Assembly: GCA_963555705.1 (NCBI GenBank)
Contig: OY743169.1
Location: 7,130,014-7,194,013 of the forward strand
DNA length: 64,000 nt
Source of the DNA: Ligustrum vulgare
Lineage: Eukaryota; Streptophyta; Magnoliopsida; Lamiales; Oleaceae
Direction: 5' to 3'
Positions 23,591 to 34,851 of the stretch are shown here, in pieces. A program made the translations under genes and the position numbers. The notes under the pieces were generated by a model that did no database searches, was not told the DNA's origin, and worked only from the letters and a program-made list of their open reading frames with translations. Within the stretch, counting starts at the first letter, position 1. Every line of letters starts with the position of its first letter.

Positions 23591-23919
23591 GCTCATTCAC
23601 GTGTTGTATAAGATTTCCAGTGTCAATTCTGCAGTTCAGAGTTTGGAGGTCATATTATTGCCCCAAATTTTCAATTTCACTATGCGTTAAAATGGTATCA
23701 TTTGGGGGTCATATTCTGTGGTTCATTGTTTGCTTATTCATGTTTTGTAGTTCTTTCTTGAGGTACAAAATATGTGCATTTGTTGCTCATCAGGCACTAC
23801 TTATGTCATCATGATCAGTGTTTCAAAAGCTTTGCGTAATCCGTGGTTCATTATTTTTCTAATTCGTTATGCTTAATTGTATAAATGCTGTGCTAATTTG
23901 GACAAGGATCCTCGAAACC

Positions 23920-24317
23920 ATGAGTTCATCTACATGGAATGAGGAGCAGTCCGGCTTCGATGTAGTAGATATGGGGCATGTATGAGATTACACACTTCAC
24001 AGTCCATTAGGAATCCCCAACGTCGTTACTGGAAATGCCATAATGCAAAGTTAGCAAATGCCTCCGCTGACTATCACCTGTTGTTTTAATCAGGGAGTGA
24101 TTGGTATAATTTTGCAATTCTTTTTTTGTAGGATGGTATTGTATGCGGAAGGTTCAAGTGGGCCAATGAAGTTCAACATAATATGGATAAATGTGAAGTC
24201 GACATGAAGATATTGGAGAAGCTAACTGAACTTGTGGAGCTGCTACGGTCCTTTGGTCATTATATAAAATTTGCTGTAATTGTTGTATTAACTATTGTAA
24301 TTGTTAAGTCATTTTGA
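23920..24317 (+). pseudogene. zf-GRF domain protein relic with C-terminal membrane segment
   Basis: From ATG 23920 the frame reads MSSSTWNEEQSGF. After one frame break near 23962 it continues in a zf-GRF pattern (CMRLHTSQSIRNPQRRYWKC). After an intron-like gap (acceptor ttttgtag, 24131) it resumes as CGRFKWANEVQ, an acidic/leucine-rich helix, then a hydrophobic tail (YIKFAVIVVLTIVIV) and a TGA at 24315. Small zf-GRF proteins of this layout (zinc-binding GRF, short coiled coil, C-terminal membrane anchor) are common in plant genomes as companions of FAR1-type transposons. The frame break makes this copy non-functional unless an unusual splice repairs it. Confidence 0.6.
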
Positions 24318-24795
24318 TTTTGAACTTCATGTTGAGATCTTTCTAATGACAGATTTTGGCATCTACAAGATGTTGTCCCTGTTGTACTGAATTATGTTCC
24401 GTTGAATATTAATTAGGCCATCACCTCCCACATATTTTGGAGTAATATTTTTTTTTTTTTTTTGTGTAATGAGTTATGAATCATTGTTCAAATTACTGCC
24501 TTGATGTTATGGTGTAATAAATCGTGTTTAGTTGATCTCCAATAGTCATGTTGAAGTCCTTGTCCCTGTTGCCAAGTAATTTTGAACTTCATGTTGAAAT
24601 TACTTCCACTATGTTTGATGATCATTGATTGTGGATAACAATTAGAAAAAGAACATGCTACAGAATCTAACACAATGCAACTAAGTTTTCAAAAACAATG
24701 CAACATACATTAAATAAACACAATCTAGTTCCCACAATAATAAAGAGGTTGCTTTTACAAAAAAAAAGGTGAACTACATTTTGGCCAAATTCTAA
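24318..24795. other. Noncoding between the two gene relics of the FAR1-type MULE
   Basis: AT-rich with T and A runs (24448-24463, 24758-24768) and a weak tandem echo (ctt catgttgaa(g/a) words at 24325-24335 and 24548-24600). No gene is seen. Confidence 0.4.
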
Positions 24796-26312
24796 TCAAT
24801 AGCTGCTTTCATCTCTTGACTTGGTGTATATGTCAACCATCTGATGTTCCATCATATGAACAGACGTGAGCCTCAACCTTTCATTTAGGTCAATGTGGTT
24901 CGCAGCAAGCTCACCGGTGTCTCAATGTCATGCTGAAACGTGTGATGAAATTCATGAGTGAGTTCTTTCTGTTAACATATCTCTTGAAAAATGAATGGTT
25001 GGTCTCTGATCTCTGACTGCTAGACATCTCTGCACTGAAAACACGTTTCACATATGCAAGAATCCATCGGTGGCGAATTTCAAACATGCTACGTAGCCAA
25101 TCATTACATTCCAGGTTCGTGGTTTCCAAGATACAACTCCAACGTTACTCAAACTCTTCAGGTATCTCAGAATTCTTGATTATGTCAACCAAACGGTGGT
25201 ACTACTCGTTGTACACCATTGCATTAATCTTCTCACAGAATTTGTTTGATATGTGCCATATGCAATACTGATGAAAAGTATCCGAAAACAGTATAGATTC
25301 TGCCTTTGAAATTGTCGCATCCTAATCAGTAATAATGATTTTAAGGTATTGATGATGCAATGCTTGCAATAATTTTGAAAATATCCAAACGAATGACTCT
25401 GCAGTCTCATCACTAAGTAAACCACATGCAAAGAGAATAGTTTGGCCATGGTGGTTTACCCCGACAAACAGGGCAAATATCATAGAGTAGTTGTTAGTAT
25501 TGTATGTAGTGTCAAAGACAACAGCATCTCCAAATATGGCATATGATCTCCATGACTTAGAACCAGCCCAGAAACATCGAACCAACCTATTGTCCGTGTC
25601 GGTCTCAAAATCAAAGAAAAAATTCAAACTTTTCTCTTTTTCAAATGTGAAATACTCGACTAGTGTTTCTGCATCATGACCCCTATGTTCTTCTCGAATG
25701 TTCCTTTCGTTGTTTATGATATCTCTATTAGTAAATCTAAGAGACGATGGACCACCCGAATCAATCTCCAAGATTCGGACTTGCTGACATGTAGGTATAT
25801 TCGCTTGGGAAAATTGTTGTGTAAGTGCTTTCTTTGTAGCCGAAACATTTCGGTGTGATCGAAGCAAGTGAAATCTACTATGAGTAGTCGGCCCATGATT
25901 GTGTTCAGCTATAAATTTGTTCACAATCCATAGATTTCCAGTTTGCTGCTTTAGAACGGATAAACGGGCATTGCAACCAACACTTGTTTGTCCACATTTT
26001 CTTTCTCCAATCCATGGCCTAGCATCCTTATATTTTCTTTTCCAACTGTCATCTATTTTCCCTTCCTTCCAACAAACAAATAGCTTCCAGTAGGTTTCGT
26101 TCTTTTTCTTGTTGTTTGCAATTTGGGCACTAAATCCAGCTTCATGGGCATATTGATTATAGAACTTGTATGCTTCGTCATGACACTCAAACTCTTGACC
26201 AATTTTCGGTACTCGACCAATGCACACTTGAGGAATATATACATTGTCCCCTACTTCTTTTTCACTTTCAGTTGGTGCTTCACAATGCACTTCACTGTGT
26301 GCATCTATTCAA
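24796..26312 (-). pseudogene. FAR1/FRS-type MULE transposase, decayed
   Basis: Read on the minus strand from an acceptor-like site at about 26313. In order: a FAR1 DNA-binding zinc finger (FECHDEAYKFYNQYAHEAGF ... RKCGQTSVGCNARL ... EHNHG), a linker, then the MULE DDE domain (VVFDTTYNTNNYSMIFALFV, GLLSDETAESFVW, IITD, CIWHISNKFCEKINAM), and a C-terminal segment (MTLRHR; MMEHQMVDIYTKS). The frame is broken by at least three nonsense codons (first at 25322-25324, just after IITD, then near 25200 and 25140) and by a shift near 24915. It closes at 24796. The relatives FAR1 and FHY3 are domesticated light-signalling factors, but the terminal repeats here argue for a transposase rather than a host FRS gene. 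Confidence 0.85.
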
Positions 26313-26339
26313 ACCTAAATTTATTAAAGAAAATTAAAA

Positions 26340-26831
26340 CTTTGCCGAAACGAAAATTAAATTAAACTACAAAAATATGAATAAGCTGTCTACAAATTCT
26401 TAATTTACCGAACAAGAAATCAGAGAATAAAAAAATCTAAATATTTTTAAACATAAAATTAAAACCTTACAATCGACATGACGAGATCAAAATTTAGACA
26501 AAATTAGGGCTCCAAGAATAAAAAATTATACTCAGAACTTGGGCTGGGAGAAATCACCTAAAAAATAGAGCTCCAATAGAATCACCTGAAAAATTTGAAC
26601 GGAATGTACACCGTTGCCGTGGACGGTTGAAGGTGGAGCAGCTCACCTTGGAGAGAGATGGAGCGAGAGTGGGATGAAAGGTTGCGAGGAGAGAGAGTGC
26701 TTCACTTGCTTCAGTACAGGAAGTCGTTTGTATTGGTTTGGGAGGGTTTTCAATGGTCAAAGTAGTATAAGCGTGGGCCCCACGTTTTTTCAAATTTTAT
26801 TGCCAACTAGGATAGTGGGTGATTTATACTA
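26340..26831 (-). repeat. Right inverted arm of FAR1-type MULE
   Basis: This is the inverse of 23051-23590 (inner) and 13888-13975 (outer). The outermost shared word on this side is gtataaatca, ending near 26831. Confidence 0.8.
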
Positions 26832-27675
26832 CATTCCTTAATTACTCCTCTAGCATTTTTAAGCTTGTAGCCGAAATTAGAAAATCGAAGCATAGATTTC
26901 GCTCAATTAACTACACCCCATAAAATTAGCATATTCTAAAAATCAAATTGGAGAAAGAAAAAATCAAATTGGGGAAAGAAGACTAGCATCTTGGGAAATA
27001 TTACCAATGTGTAGGTCAAGTTCTGAAGAAAAAAAAATGGTAATATGTGAAATCACACAATCCAATCAAAATTCAACTTGGGGTTTTCCGATTCTGTATC
27101 AATATCATTTGTTTGTAGGTATCATGATCATTTGTTACATCGCTGTGAAGATCATTTCTTACAATAAAATAAACAGAGGAATAAGATTGTTTGTTACAAT
27201 ACACAGCGAAATCTGAATAGCTAATGAGATAACATTTGTTACAATCATGGAATAAGAACATCTGTTACAATACAACAAACAAAGAATGACCCAACTTTTC
27301 TGTGGCAGCTGAGGCACAACTGCCCAGGTTGGCATTAATCAAAGCTACATTGGAAGTGCTACTACTGAGTCTGGCAAGACTAAAGTTCTAAAGAATGACA
27401 CCGACAAAAATAGTGAACACTAGTTCTTTGAAGACTCGGTCATATCCTTAGAAGAATGCATCAACCTTCTTTAAGCTATAGTTGTCAAGGAGATGGTGGC
27501 TATTCCAGTTTAGGAAAAATGTATGGATACTGAGGCTATAAACATGTACATTTTTGATTTTTGTTCTATTAATTGTATGTCAAGATTCTGAATCTAATTT
27601 GAGGCATTTTTTAACCTTTGTATGATTGTGTTGCAATATGATATATATATATTACCACTACACTTTTTATTTACC
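26832..27675. other. Spacer between two MULEs, nothing identified
   Basis: It contains several loosely repeated (a/c)atttgttacaat words at 27130-27275 and a modestly coding-looking stretch at 27290-27500 that I cannot assign. A short TA run (27644-27653) precedes the MuDR-type element. Confidence 0.4.
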
Positions 27676-28125
27676 ACACCACATTTTAAATGAGTAAATT
27701 TAATTAATGCTCACTAAACTTCATCCAATATTACTACTTGCTCATTCAACTTGAAGATATTACTTATTGATCATTCATCTTTCTTTAATCATTACCCATC
27801 CATCATTTAACTGATTTCCATCCATATATCATAACAGAATGACCCACGTGGAAGACGGAAGTCTCACATGGCATTTAACGGATCTGAAATTTTTCAAATG
27901 GGCCAAAATCGCACGAGAAGCAGCCCAACTGGAAGAAATGCTTATTTGCTGCCAAATTATTCACGACTTCACAGATACAAAATTGAAGCAATTTTTCCCA
28001 AATGTCAACAGGCCATGAAGAACCCTAAAATCTTCCCCCAAAATCGTAGCCCCAATTTACCAATTCCATTGCCAAACTCGTAGCTAGAGGTTAGAGTAGC
28101 AATACCGTGAAGCTGCTTTGGAAAA
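27676..28125 (+). repeat. Left TIR of MuDR-type MULE
   Basis: Inverse of 41955-42392, about 75-80 percent identical by eye, running up to just before the transposase ATG. Confidence 0.85.
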
Positions 28126-28148
28126 GGTCATCCACAGGCCCGTTGAAA

Positions 28149-30949
28149 ATGGAAGATAACTTAATTGTGGAAGAAGAGTTATTGGAGGCAAACAATGAGG
28201 GACACCCAGGAGGTAAATTTGGTGTTCATATTTTAAATTCTCGATTTGTGAACTGAAAATGTGTTCAACCATTGTGTTAGGAACCTAGATTTTCATTTGT
28301 ACATATTTTGGATTTTCATCTGCCCATATTTTAGATTTTCATCTACCCATGTTTTGGATTTTCCTCTACCCAGAATTTGGATTTTAGAACAGAAAATGTA
28401 TTCAATCATTGCTAAATCTTATATTTGAGGAGTGTTTGAAAACATCTAATCCTAGTATTTCTAATGCAGATAAGAACTTTGAAGAAGAGGAAATTATACC
28501 TCCCGACTGCAACTTGAGTGATTCAGATAATGAGGTTGACGACGACGATTTTCTGTATGACACGAATGCACCTGAACGTGTTGAAGTGGGATTACATGCA
28601 GACCCTAGAATCGAATTTGAGGGCACAAGTGTAGAGGAATTAGGATAAGATGATGGTTATTGTCCAAGCGAAGATGAATTACTGACTGATTATTCTTCCA
28701 ATGAGGAAAATAATTATCGTTTTCCTATTTATGATGTTGACGGAGAAAAGTACAACCCACAGTTAGAGATTGGGAAGGAGTTCAAAACAATTTAGGAGTT
28801 TAGGCAAGCTTTTAGAAATCATGGGGTTGAAACTAGGTGCAATTTTAAGTTTAGGCCGAATGATGAGGAGAGAGCGAAAGCTAGATGCAAGGAGAAAGGC
28901 TGTAACTTTAGAATTTGGGCATCCTTGAATAAGGCTAAGGGCTGCGTCCAAATAAAGTCTAAGAATTCGGAGCATACTTGCACAAGGGACAGAACAAATA
29001 GACATTGTACTGCAAGGTATATAGCTGAGAGGTATTTGGAGACTTTTCGAGTTGAACCTAATTGGAAGACTAGTTTGATGAAGGAGGCTTTGAGTGATGA
29101 TGTGAAGTTGAATATAATTGATGTTACTGCTTGGAGGGCTAGGAGATATGCTAAGATATTATTGGAGGGTTCGGATGAGCACCAGTTCGGCTTGCGTAGG
29201 TCTTTCGCTGCTGAAATTATTAGAACCAATCCGGGTTCTACGTGCATAGTTGCCATGCATGATTTAAAGTTTCAAGGTATATATATTTGTTTAGAAGCTT
29301 GCAAGAGGGGGTGACTAGCTGGTTGTAGACAGCTTGTAGGATTAGATGGGTGTTTTCTGAAAGGTACTTTTGGAGGTCAGATGCTCGTGGCCGTAGCATT
29401 AGATGCCAATGATTGTATTTATCCAATAGCATATGCTATAGTGGAGAGAGAGAATTATAGGACTTGGAGGTGGTTTCTACAACATCTTGGTGAAGATTTG
29501 AAGATATTAAATAATAACCAGTGGACTTTTATGACTGACAGACAAAAGGGTTTACAAAATGTAATAGATGACTTGTATCCTGAGGCAGAACATCGATATT
29601 GTGTCAGACACATGTACACTAATTTCTATAGTGCTGGTTTTAAAAGACTACTTATGGAGGGCTGGAAAGTCAATAAAGGTGCCTGACTGGAAGCATTGGA
29701 TGGATGAAATTGAAAAACAGAGCAAGGAAGCACATATTTGGTTGATGAAAAGACTTCCAAGTGAGTGGAGTAAGGCTCACTTTCTGACTAAAGTTAAGAG
29801 TGACATACTTTTGAACAACCTCTGTGAAGTATTCAACAAGATGTTGTCGGAGGATAGGGAGAAGTCTATATTGACCATGTTAATCGATATGCACATAAGC
29901 TTCATGAAGAGGATACGAGCAAGGAGGGACAAGATGAGAACATCCACAGGTCCGTTGTGTCCTAAAGTGCAACAGAGATTAATGAAAATTATTGAAATAG
30001 CTGCGGGATTTGAGGTGTACTGGTCAGGGGGGCCACAGTCTCTTGTGAAGTGTTCTTACGGAGAATATGTTGTTGACATGCAGAACAGAACATGTGCTTG
30101 TAGGAAATGGGATTTAACAGGGATTCCATGTTGTCATGATGTTGCTTCTATGTTAGATAGAAGGATTGAGCCTTGGAGGTACGTGCATGAGTGCTATAGA
30201 GTGCAAACATACCTTAGTTGCTATGAAAATATTGTCAATCCCATTAACAGGATGAAATTATGGCCATCAATTGATGCCACCCCAATTAAACCACCTGGTT
30301 GGTTTCAAGCCAAAAGAGGTAGAAAACAAAAGAAGAGACGGAGACAACAAGAAGAAGATGTCATTACTCGTTCAGGCTTAAAGGCAAAAATGAAGAAATG
30401 GGGAATGGTGCATATGACTTGTAGTATTTGTGGAGCAACGGGGCACAACAAGAAATACCACCAGCGGCCTGATGCACCACAAGAGGTATGTATTTATTTC
30501 AGTTTTCATGTATTACCATTTTATAGAATGATCATAATTATTTTAAAACTTTGTGAATGTTAGGATTGGCCAGCTAGTGATGTGGACCCCATTCTTCAAC
30601 ATATGTCCAGACAAACACACAAAGGCAACTCAAGGGTAATCATAATTAATCCTTTTTTTATTTCATAAATAATATTAGTGTATGTGATGGTTTTACGTAT
30701 TTGATATAGATAAAGTTGGTGCCTAGGAGAGCAAATACGAGTTTAAGAAATGAAACTCTACCACCAACAACTCCAATGTCTGAGTTCCAGTTCATGCCAA
30801 CACCCGGTATAGTTTTGAGAACTAATGTGCAAGATGAGATAGCCGGTTCTTCACTTAGCATGCCGACACCTGCAATTACACCGGTTCAAACCATGGTCGA
30901 AGACTTACAAGAGATGGAGAACGAAGAAAATAATAGAAGAAATGCATAG
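28149..30949 (+). pseudogene. mudrA-like: MuDR-family transposase (MURA-like), decayed
   Basis: Exons inferred: 28149-28212, 28470-30485, 30564-30635, 30710-30949, all GT-AG and in phase. In order: an acidic N-terminus; a MuDR DNA-binding region (EFRQAFRNHGVETR ... RCKEKGCNFRIWASL); the MULE DDE domain (LVGLDGCFLKGTFGGQML; FMTDRQKGLQNVIDDLYPEA; HRYCVRHMYTNF); a SWIM zinc finger (CACRKWDLTGIPCCH); and a zinc knuckle CSICGATGHNKKYH in which the last Cys is missing. Breaks are nonsense codons at 28646, 28793 and 29312, plus one frame shift near 29640 at a ttttaaaa run. A serine/threonine/proline-rich tail ends at TAG 30947. The full domain set shows that the family was autonomous; this copy should not make active enzyme. 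Confidence 0.9.
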
Positions 30950-31228
30950 ACTCAGTAGTATAGTCCAGTACTGTAATACCGCCTTTCGATTTACATGCTT
31001 TCTTGAATTTCATGTAATATTTATGTTAATGCTATTCGAAATTTTAAATTTAATTAATTTTATGTCAACGATTTAAATTATTTTGCAGTGGAAGGACTTG
31101 GACGCCGTCTCAATTAATGTACCAATTAAAAAGTTTATAAATTGTTTATGTGCAATTCTATGTCTAATTGTTTATTTTATTTGTGAAGCTTGTCGATTTC
31201 TATTTTTATTAAGTAGTAAATGACCTAA

Positions 31229-32009
31229 TGATGAGAATCCAGGGAGTCAATCGAGTCAAAGTCAAACAGGTCAATCCTCTTTCCGAATACCGGTGGGGCC
31301 CATGACAAGATCCAAAGCTAAAGAGGTCCAAGAGTCGATGGCGGGACTCATTTTCAAGCTCCGAAATCAAGTTCCCATGGAAGAGATCAAGATCGAGGTC
31401 AATTGCCTAATTTTGGAAGAACAGGAACTTTCGGTCGACCGAAAGTTTCCTTCGGTCGACCGAAACTCTGCAGGGTTTTGAGGCTCAGCTGCAGGCAGTT
31501 TCGGCTGACCAACATACAACTGAAACTACCATTTCGGTTGACCAGGTGGTCGACCGAAATAAGTTCGGTCGACCGAAAGGTAATTTCGGTCGACCGAAAG
31601 TCCTCCGAATGAAAAAAACGGGGTTTTTTGTGCAATTTACCAAACTTTTGTCTTTCAATTCTTGTATATACTTTGTAAAGCCCAAACCCTAGATAGTTTT
31701 TTGGATGAACATTGAAGCCTCCATTGAGAGCATTTGAGAGAGGTAAATCCTTTCTTTTCTTGTAACTTTTCTTGGAATTTATTTCAACTTATAAATTGAG
31801 AGTTGTTTTTGTGTATTTGTTGATATTTATTCCACAAGTCTTGGTATTTGTCTTAATCTCTCCATTGGGCTAGGGTTTGTAAATCCTTGAATTTTGGTTG
31901 GGTTAAACTTGGGTCAAGATTTCTCATTTATTACCTATTTTAGCTTTCTTGGGTTGATACAATATTGTTGTGGGAATTTTTGGTTTAATCACCAAAGGGG
32001 TTCACATCA
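31229..32009 (+). repeat. 5' LTR of gypsy element
   Basis: Starts tgatgagaatcc and ends ggggttcacatca. Its first 136 bases correspond to the C-terminal coding part of pol in the 3' copy. It also holds the palindrome array and, downstream, tataaattgag and t-rich leader sequence. Confidence 0.95.
31428..31606. repeat. Array of TTCGGTCGACCGAA palindromes in the gypsy 5' LTR
   Basis: ctttcggtcgaccgaaag at 31428-31445 is a perfect 18-bp palindrome. Further copies or near copies lie near 31451, 31499 (diverged), 31532-31559, 31564 and 31584. Five contain the core ggtcgacc. The 3' LTR repeats the array at about 37494-37647 with one unit fewer. Confidence 0.9.
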
Positions 32010-32011
32010 TT

Positions 32012-32023
32012 TGGTATCAGAGC
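32012..32023 (+). other. Primer binding site, initiator Met-tRNA type
   Basis: tggtatcagagc is two bases after the LTR end; it is complementary to the 3' end of plant initiator Met-tRNA, the usual primer of this group. Confidence 0.9.
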
Positions 32024-32658
32024 TTGGCTCTAAAATTGGTATTCCTATCTTTACATTTATTTGTTGTTCTTGATAGTCAAAAAAAAAAAAAAAAAAACGA
32101 AAATTACAAAAAATTGGGGAAAATTAGTGTCCATGAAAATTTCATGATTCCTACATATTGGGCATTGTTGTTATCATCAATTTGAAAGTTATTGGGGATA
32201 CATTTGAACAAACACTTGAGAATTTCAAACTATTCAAAGCTTGCATCCTAAGTGTTTGATAAAATGTTTCAAAGAGTGTCTTCATATTGAAACCTACCAT
32301 TCAACTACCAAACACATTCCTAATTGAATTCCTTGTGTCTTACATCAAGTTATTGTGACTATACCCTTGAAAATCTTATTGGTCTAGTTCAATTCCTTAC
32401 TTCCTTGTATAATAGCAAGCAACTAAATTCTACTTGCTATTGTGTCAATCCTTCATTTGCTTCCTTTGTTGTTTGTGGAATTTGTGCTACACAAGAATTA
32501 AATTCTCAATTTAGTTGCATTACGTTCCTTGAAAAGTTTGAGTAAGAAAGTGAAGAGTGGTAAAAGGCAAAAGTGGTGAGCTCATTAGAGGGAAAAAGCC
32601 TAATTGAGTGAAACACGAGTGAACATAATTTGTGAGGACATTTGCACACTTACACTCC

Positions 32659-34851
32659 ATGGCTCATGCACATACTTCGAGTGGACAAGATTCTAATGCA
32701 CAAACTCAAGAGTTGAGGGATATGATACAAGCTCTCACAGTTACTATGGCGGATATGGGTGGAAGGTTGGAAGGCAGATTAGCAAGGTTGGAGACTAGGA
32801 GGAAAGTTCCACCCCCAAGAGATGATAATGTTAGGAGGGGTGATAGGAGAAGGCCTAGAGATGAGTATGAATATGATGGTGTTGATGATGATGAATTGGA
32901 GAGTGAAGGGGGTAGTGACCAAAATTGGAACATGGGTAGGAATAGAGGAGGTAGGAATGTGAGGGGAGTAGGACGAGGTCATGGGAGGAACCCTAGGGGT
33001 AGGGATGGAGTGGATGGTAATCTTGGTAGTATTAAGATGAAAATTCATTCTTTCCATGGGAAGAGTGATCCGGATGCCTATTTAGAATGGGAGAGGAAGA
33101 TAGAATTGATTTTTGAATGTCATAGATACTCCGAGGATAAAAAGGTTAAGTTAGCGGTAGTGGAGTTTACCGACTATGCCTTAGCTTGGTGGGATAATTT
33201 ATTACTCACTAGGAGAAGGAATTTCGAGGGTAGTGTGGATACTTGGGATGAGTTGAAAAGCCTTATGAGAAAAAGATTTGTACCAAGTCACTACTATAGG
33301 GGACTCTATCAAAGACTACAAACCCTTACTCAAGGAACAAAGGGTGTTGAAGATTATTATAAGGAGTTGGAAAAAGCTTTGATAAGGGCCGACATAGAGG
33401 AGGATAGAGAAGCCACTATGGCTCGATTTATGAGTGGGTTGAATAGGGAGATCGCCAATGTGGTTGAATTACACCATTATGTTGAGATGGAGGAGTTGGT
33501 ACACATGGCTATTAAAGTGGAGGCTCAATTGAAGAAGAAGGAGCACTTTAAAAGAAAGGGGCAAGAAAAATTCTTGGGAGGTCCTAGTTCCAATTGGAAG
33601 TCTAAGTGGGGGAGTGAAAAGGTTGATAAGGTACCACTTAAGGACAATATTGAAACCTCCAAGGGGAAGGAAGTTAGCTTCGTCAATGATAAATCAAAGG
33701 TTGTTCCTACCACTTCTAGGAGTCGGGATATAGAATGCTTCAAGTTTAGAGGACGGGGGCATTATGCTCGAGAGTGCCCTAACAATAGGGTGATGATTAT
33801 CAAAAATGGGGAGTGGTACTCGGAAGATGAAGAGGACGAAGAGGGGGTGCCATGTAGGGGAGATAATGATGACGAGGAAGAAGAGGTGGAGGGAATTGTT
33901 AGTCCACCCAAGTCTTTAGTCACCATTAGGTCTCTCAACACCCAAGCCAAGGTGGATGATGCGGCTAAGCAAAGGGAGAATATCTTCCATACTAGGTGTC
34001 TTGTGAAGGACAAAGCGTGTAGTCTCATCATTGATGGGGGGAGTTGCACCAATGTAGTTAGCACTAGTATGGTTGAAAGGTTGGGATTACCTTTAATGCC
34101 ACATCCTAATCCTTATAAGTTACAATGGTTGAGTGATTATGGTGAGTTGAAAGTAAGCAAGCAAGTATTACTTATTTTCAACATAGGGACCTATGAGGAT
34201 CAAGTACTTTGTGATGTGGTGCCCATGCAAGCTACACATATTTTATTGGGGAGACCGTGGCAATATGATAGGAAGGTATTGCATGATGGTAGGAAAAATC
34301 GGTATAGTTTCCAAATGAATGGAAAACCCGTGACACTCCTACCTTTGAGTCCGGAAGAAGTTTACAAGGACCAATTGAAACTCAAGAAGGAGGAGGAGGA
34401 GGAAAAAGAAAGAAGAAAAAAAAAGATGGAGTTGAGTGAGGGACAAAAAGAAAGTGAAAAAAAAAGAGGGGAAAAAAATAGTGAGAAAAAAAATGAGGGG
34501 TTGCAAGAAAAAAGAAAGAGAGCCAAAGAAATTGAGAAAAGAATGAATTTTTATGCAAGTAAAGGTGATGTGGAGAGAGCTTTAAAAGAAAATCATTCTA
34601 TTCTTTTGATGGTATATAAGGAATCCCTCCTTACACTTGACGACACTCACACTTCCCTCCCCATTTTAGCTTCTTCTTTATTGCAGGAGTTCGAGGATGT
34701 CTTCCCGGAGGAGATGCCTAGTGGGCTTCCACCCATTAGAGGCATCGAGCACCAAATTGATTTCGTCCAGGAGCCGTCATTCCAAATAGACCGGCATACC
34801 GAAGCAACCCAGAGGAGACCAAGGAACTTCAAAAACAAGTTGAGGAGTTGA
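32659..34851 (+). CDS. Gypsy gag-protease
   Basis: The ATG at 32659 was chosen ([13 protein letters not shown]); the frame is open further upstream without an ATG. In order: a coiled-coil/Arg-rich N-terminus (residues about 15-110); the retrotransposon gag domain ([20 protein letters not shown] ... [10 protein letters not shown]); a basic linker; a zinc knuckle [15 protein letters not shown], in which the second Cys of CCHC is Phe; an acidic stretch; and a retropepsin-like protease ([23 protein letters not shown]). The frame closes at TGA 34849 because one base is missing near 34770. Downstream the pol frame continues the usual linker to the reverse transcriptase, so gag and pol were once a single frame. 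Confidence 0.9.
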   Translation: MAHAHTSSGQDSNAQTQELRDMIQALTVTMADMGGRLEGRLARLETRRKVPPPRDDNVRRGDRRRPRDEYEYDGVDDDELESEGGSDQNWNMGRNRGGRNVRGVGRGHGRNPRGRDGVDGNLGSIKMKIHSFHGKSDPDAYLEWERKIELIFECHRYSEDKKVKLAVVEFTDYALAWWDNLLLTRRRNFEGSVDTWDELKSLMRKRFVPSHYYRGLYQRLQTLTQGTKGVEDYYKELEKALIRADIEEDREATMARFMSGLNREIANVVELHHYVEMEELVHMAIKVEAQLKKKEHFKRKGQEKFLGGPSSNWKSKWGSEKVDKVPLKDNIETSKGKEVSFVNDKSKVVPTTSRSRDIECFKFRGRGHYARECPNNRVMIIKNGEWYSEDEEDEEGVPCRGDNDDEEEEVEGIVSPPKSLVTIRSLNTQAKVDDAAKQRENIFHTRCLVKDKACSLIIDGGSCTNVVSTSMVERLGLPLMPHPNPYKLQWLSDYGELKVSKQVLLIFNIGTYEDQVLCDVVPMQATHILLGRPWQYDRKVLHDGRKNRYSFQMNGKPVTLLPLSPEEVYKDQLKLKKEEEEEKERRKKKMELSEGQKESEKKRGEKNSEKKNEGLQEKRKRAKEIEKRMNFYASKGDVERALKENHSILLMVYKESLLTLDDTHTSLPILASSLLQEFEDVFPEEMPSGLPPIRGIEHQIDFVQEPSFQIDRHTEATQRRPRNFKNKLRS

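Larger units (their letters stand above)
13888..26831. mobile_element. FAR1-type Mutator-like element (outer element of a nested stack)
   Basis: The left end (13888-13975) and the inverse of the right end (26735-26831) share about 80 bp, including tcctagttggcaataaaatt, gaaaaaacgtggggcc and acgcttatactacttt. Inside these, 23051-23590 is a second inverse match to about 26340-26730 (shared words ttcctgtac, gaagcactctctctcctcgc and ctttcatcccactctcgctc). Joining 13975 to 23060 restores the order seen in the right arm, so the stretch between is a later insertion. The element carries a FAR1-type transposase relic (minus) and a zf-GRF relic (plus). Exact ends and the target duplication were not resolved. 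Confidence 0.75.

Noticed and set aside
24796..26312. A functional host FRS (FAR1-related) transcription factor
   Set aside because: Three nonsense codons and a shift, and it lies between long inverted arms of a MULE.
28819..29256. A 145-codon minus-strand frame
   Set aside because: Shadow of the MuDR transposase on the other strand.
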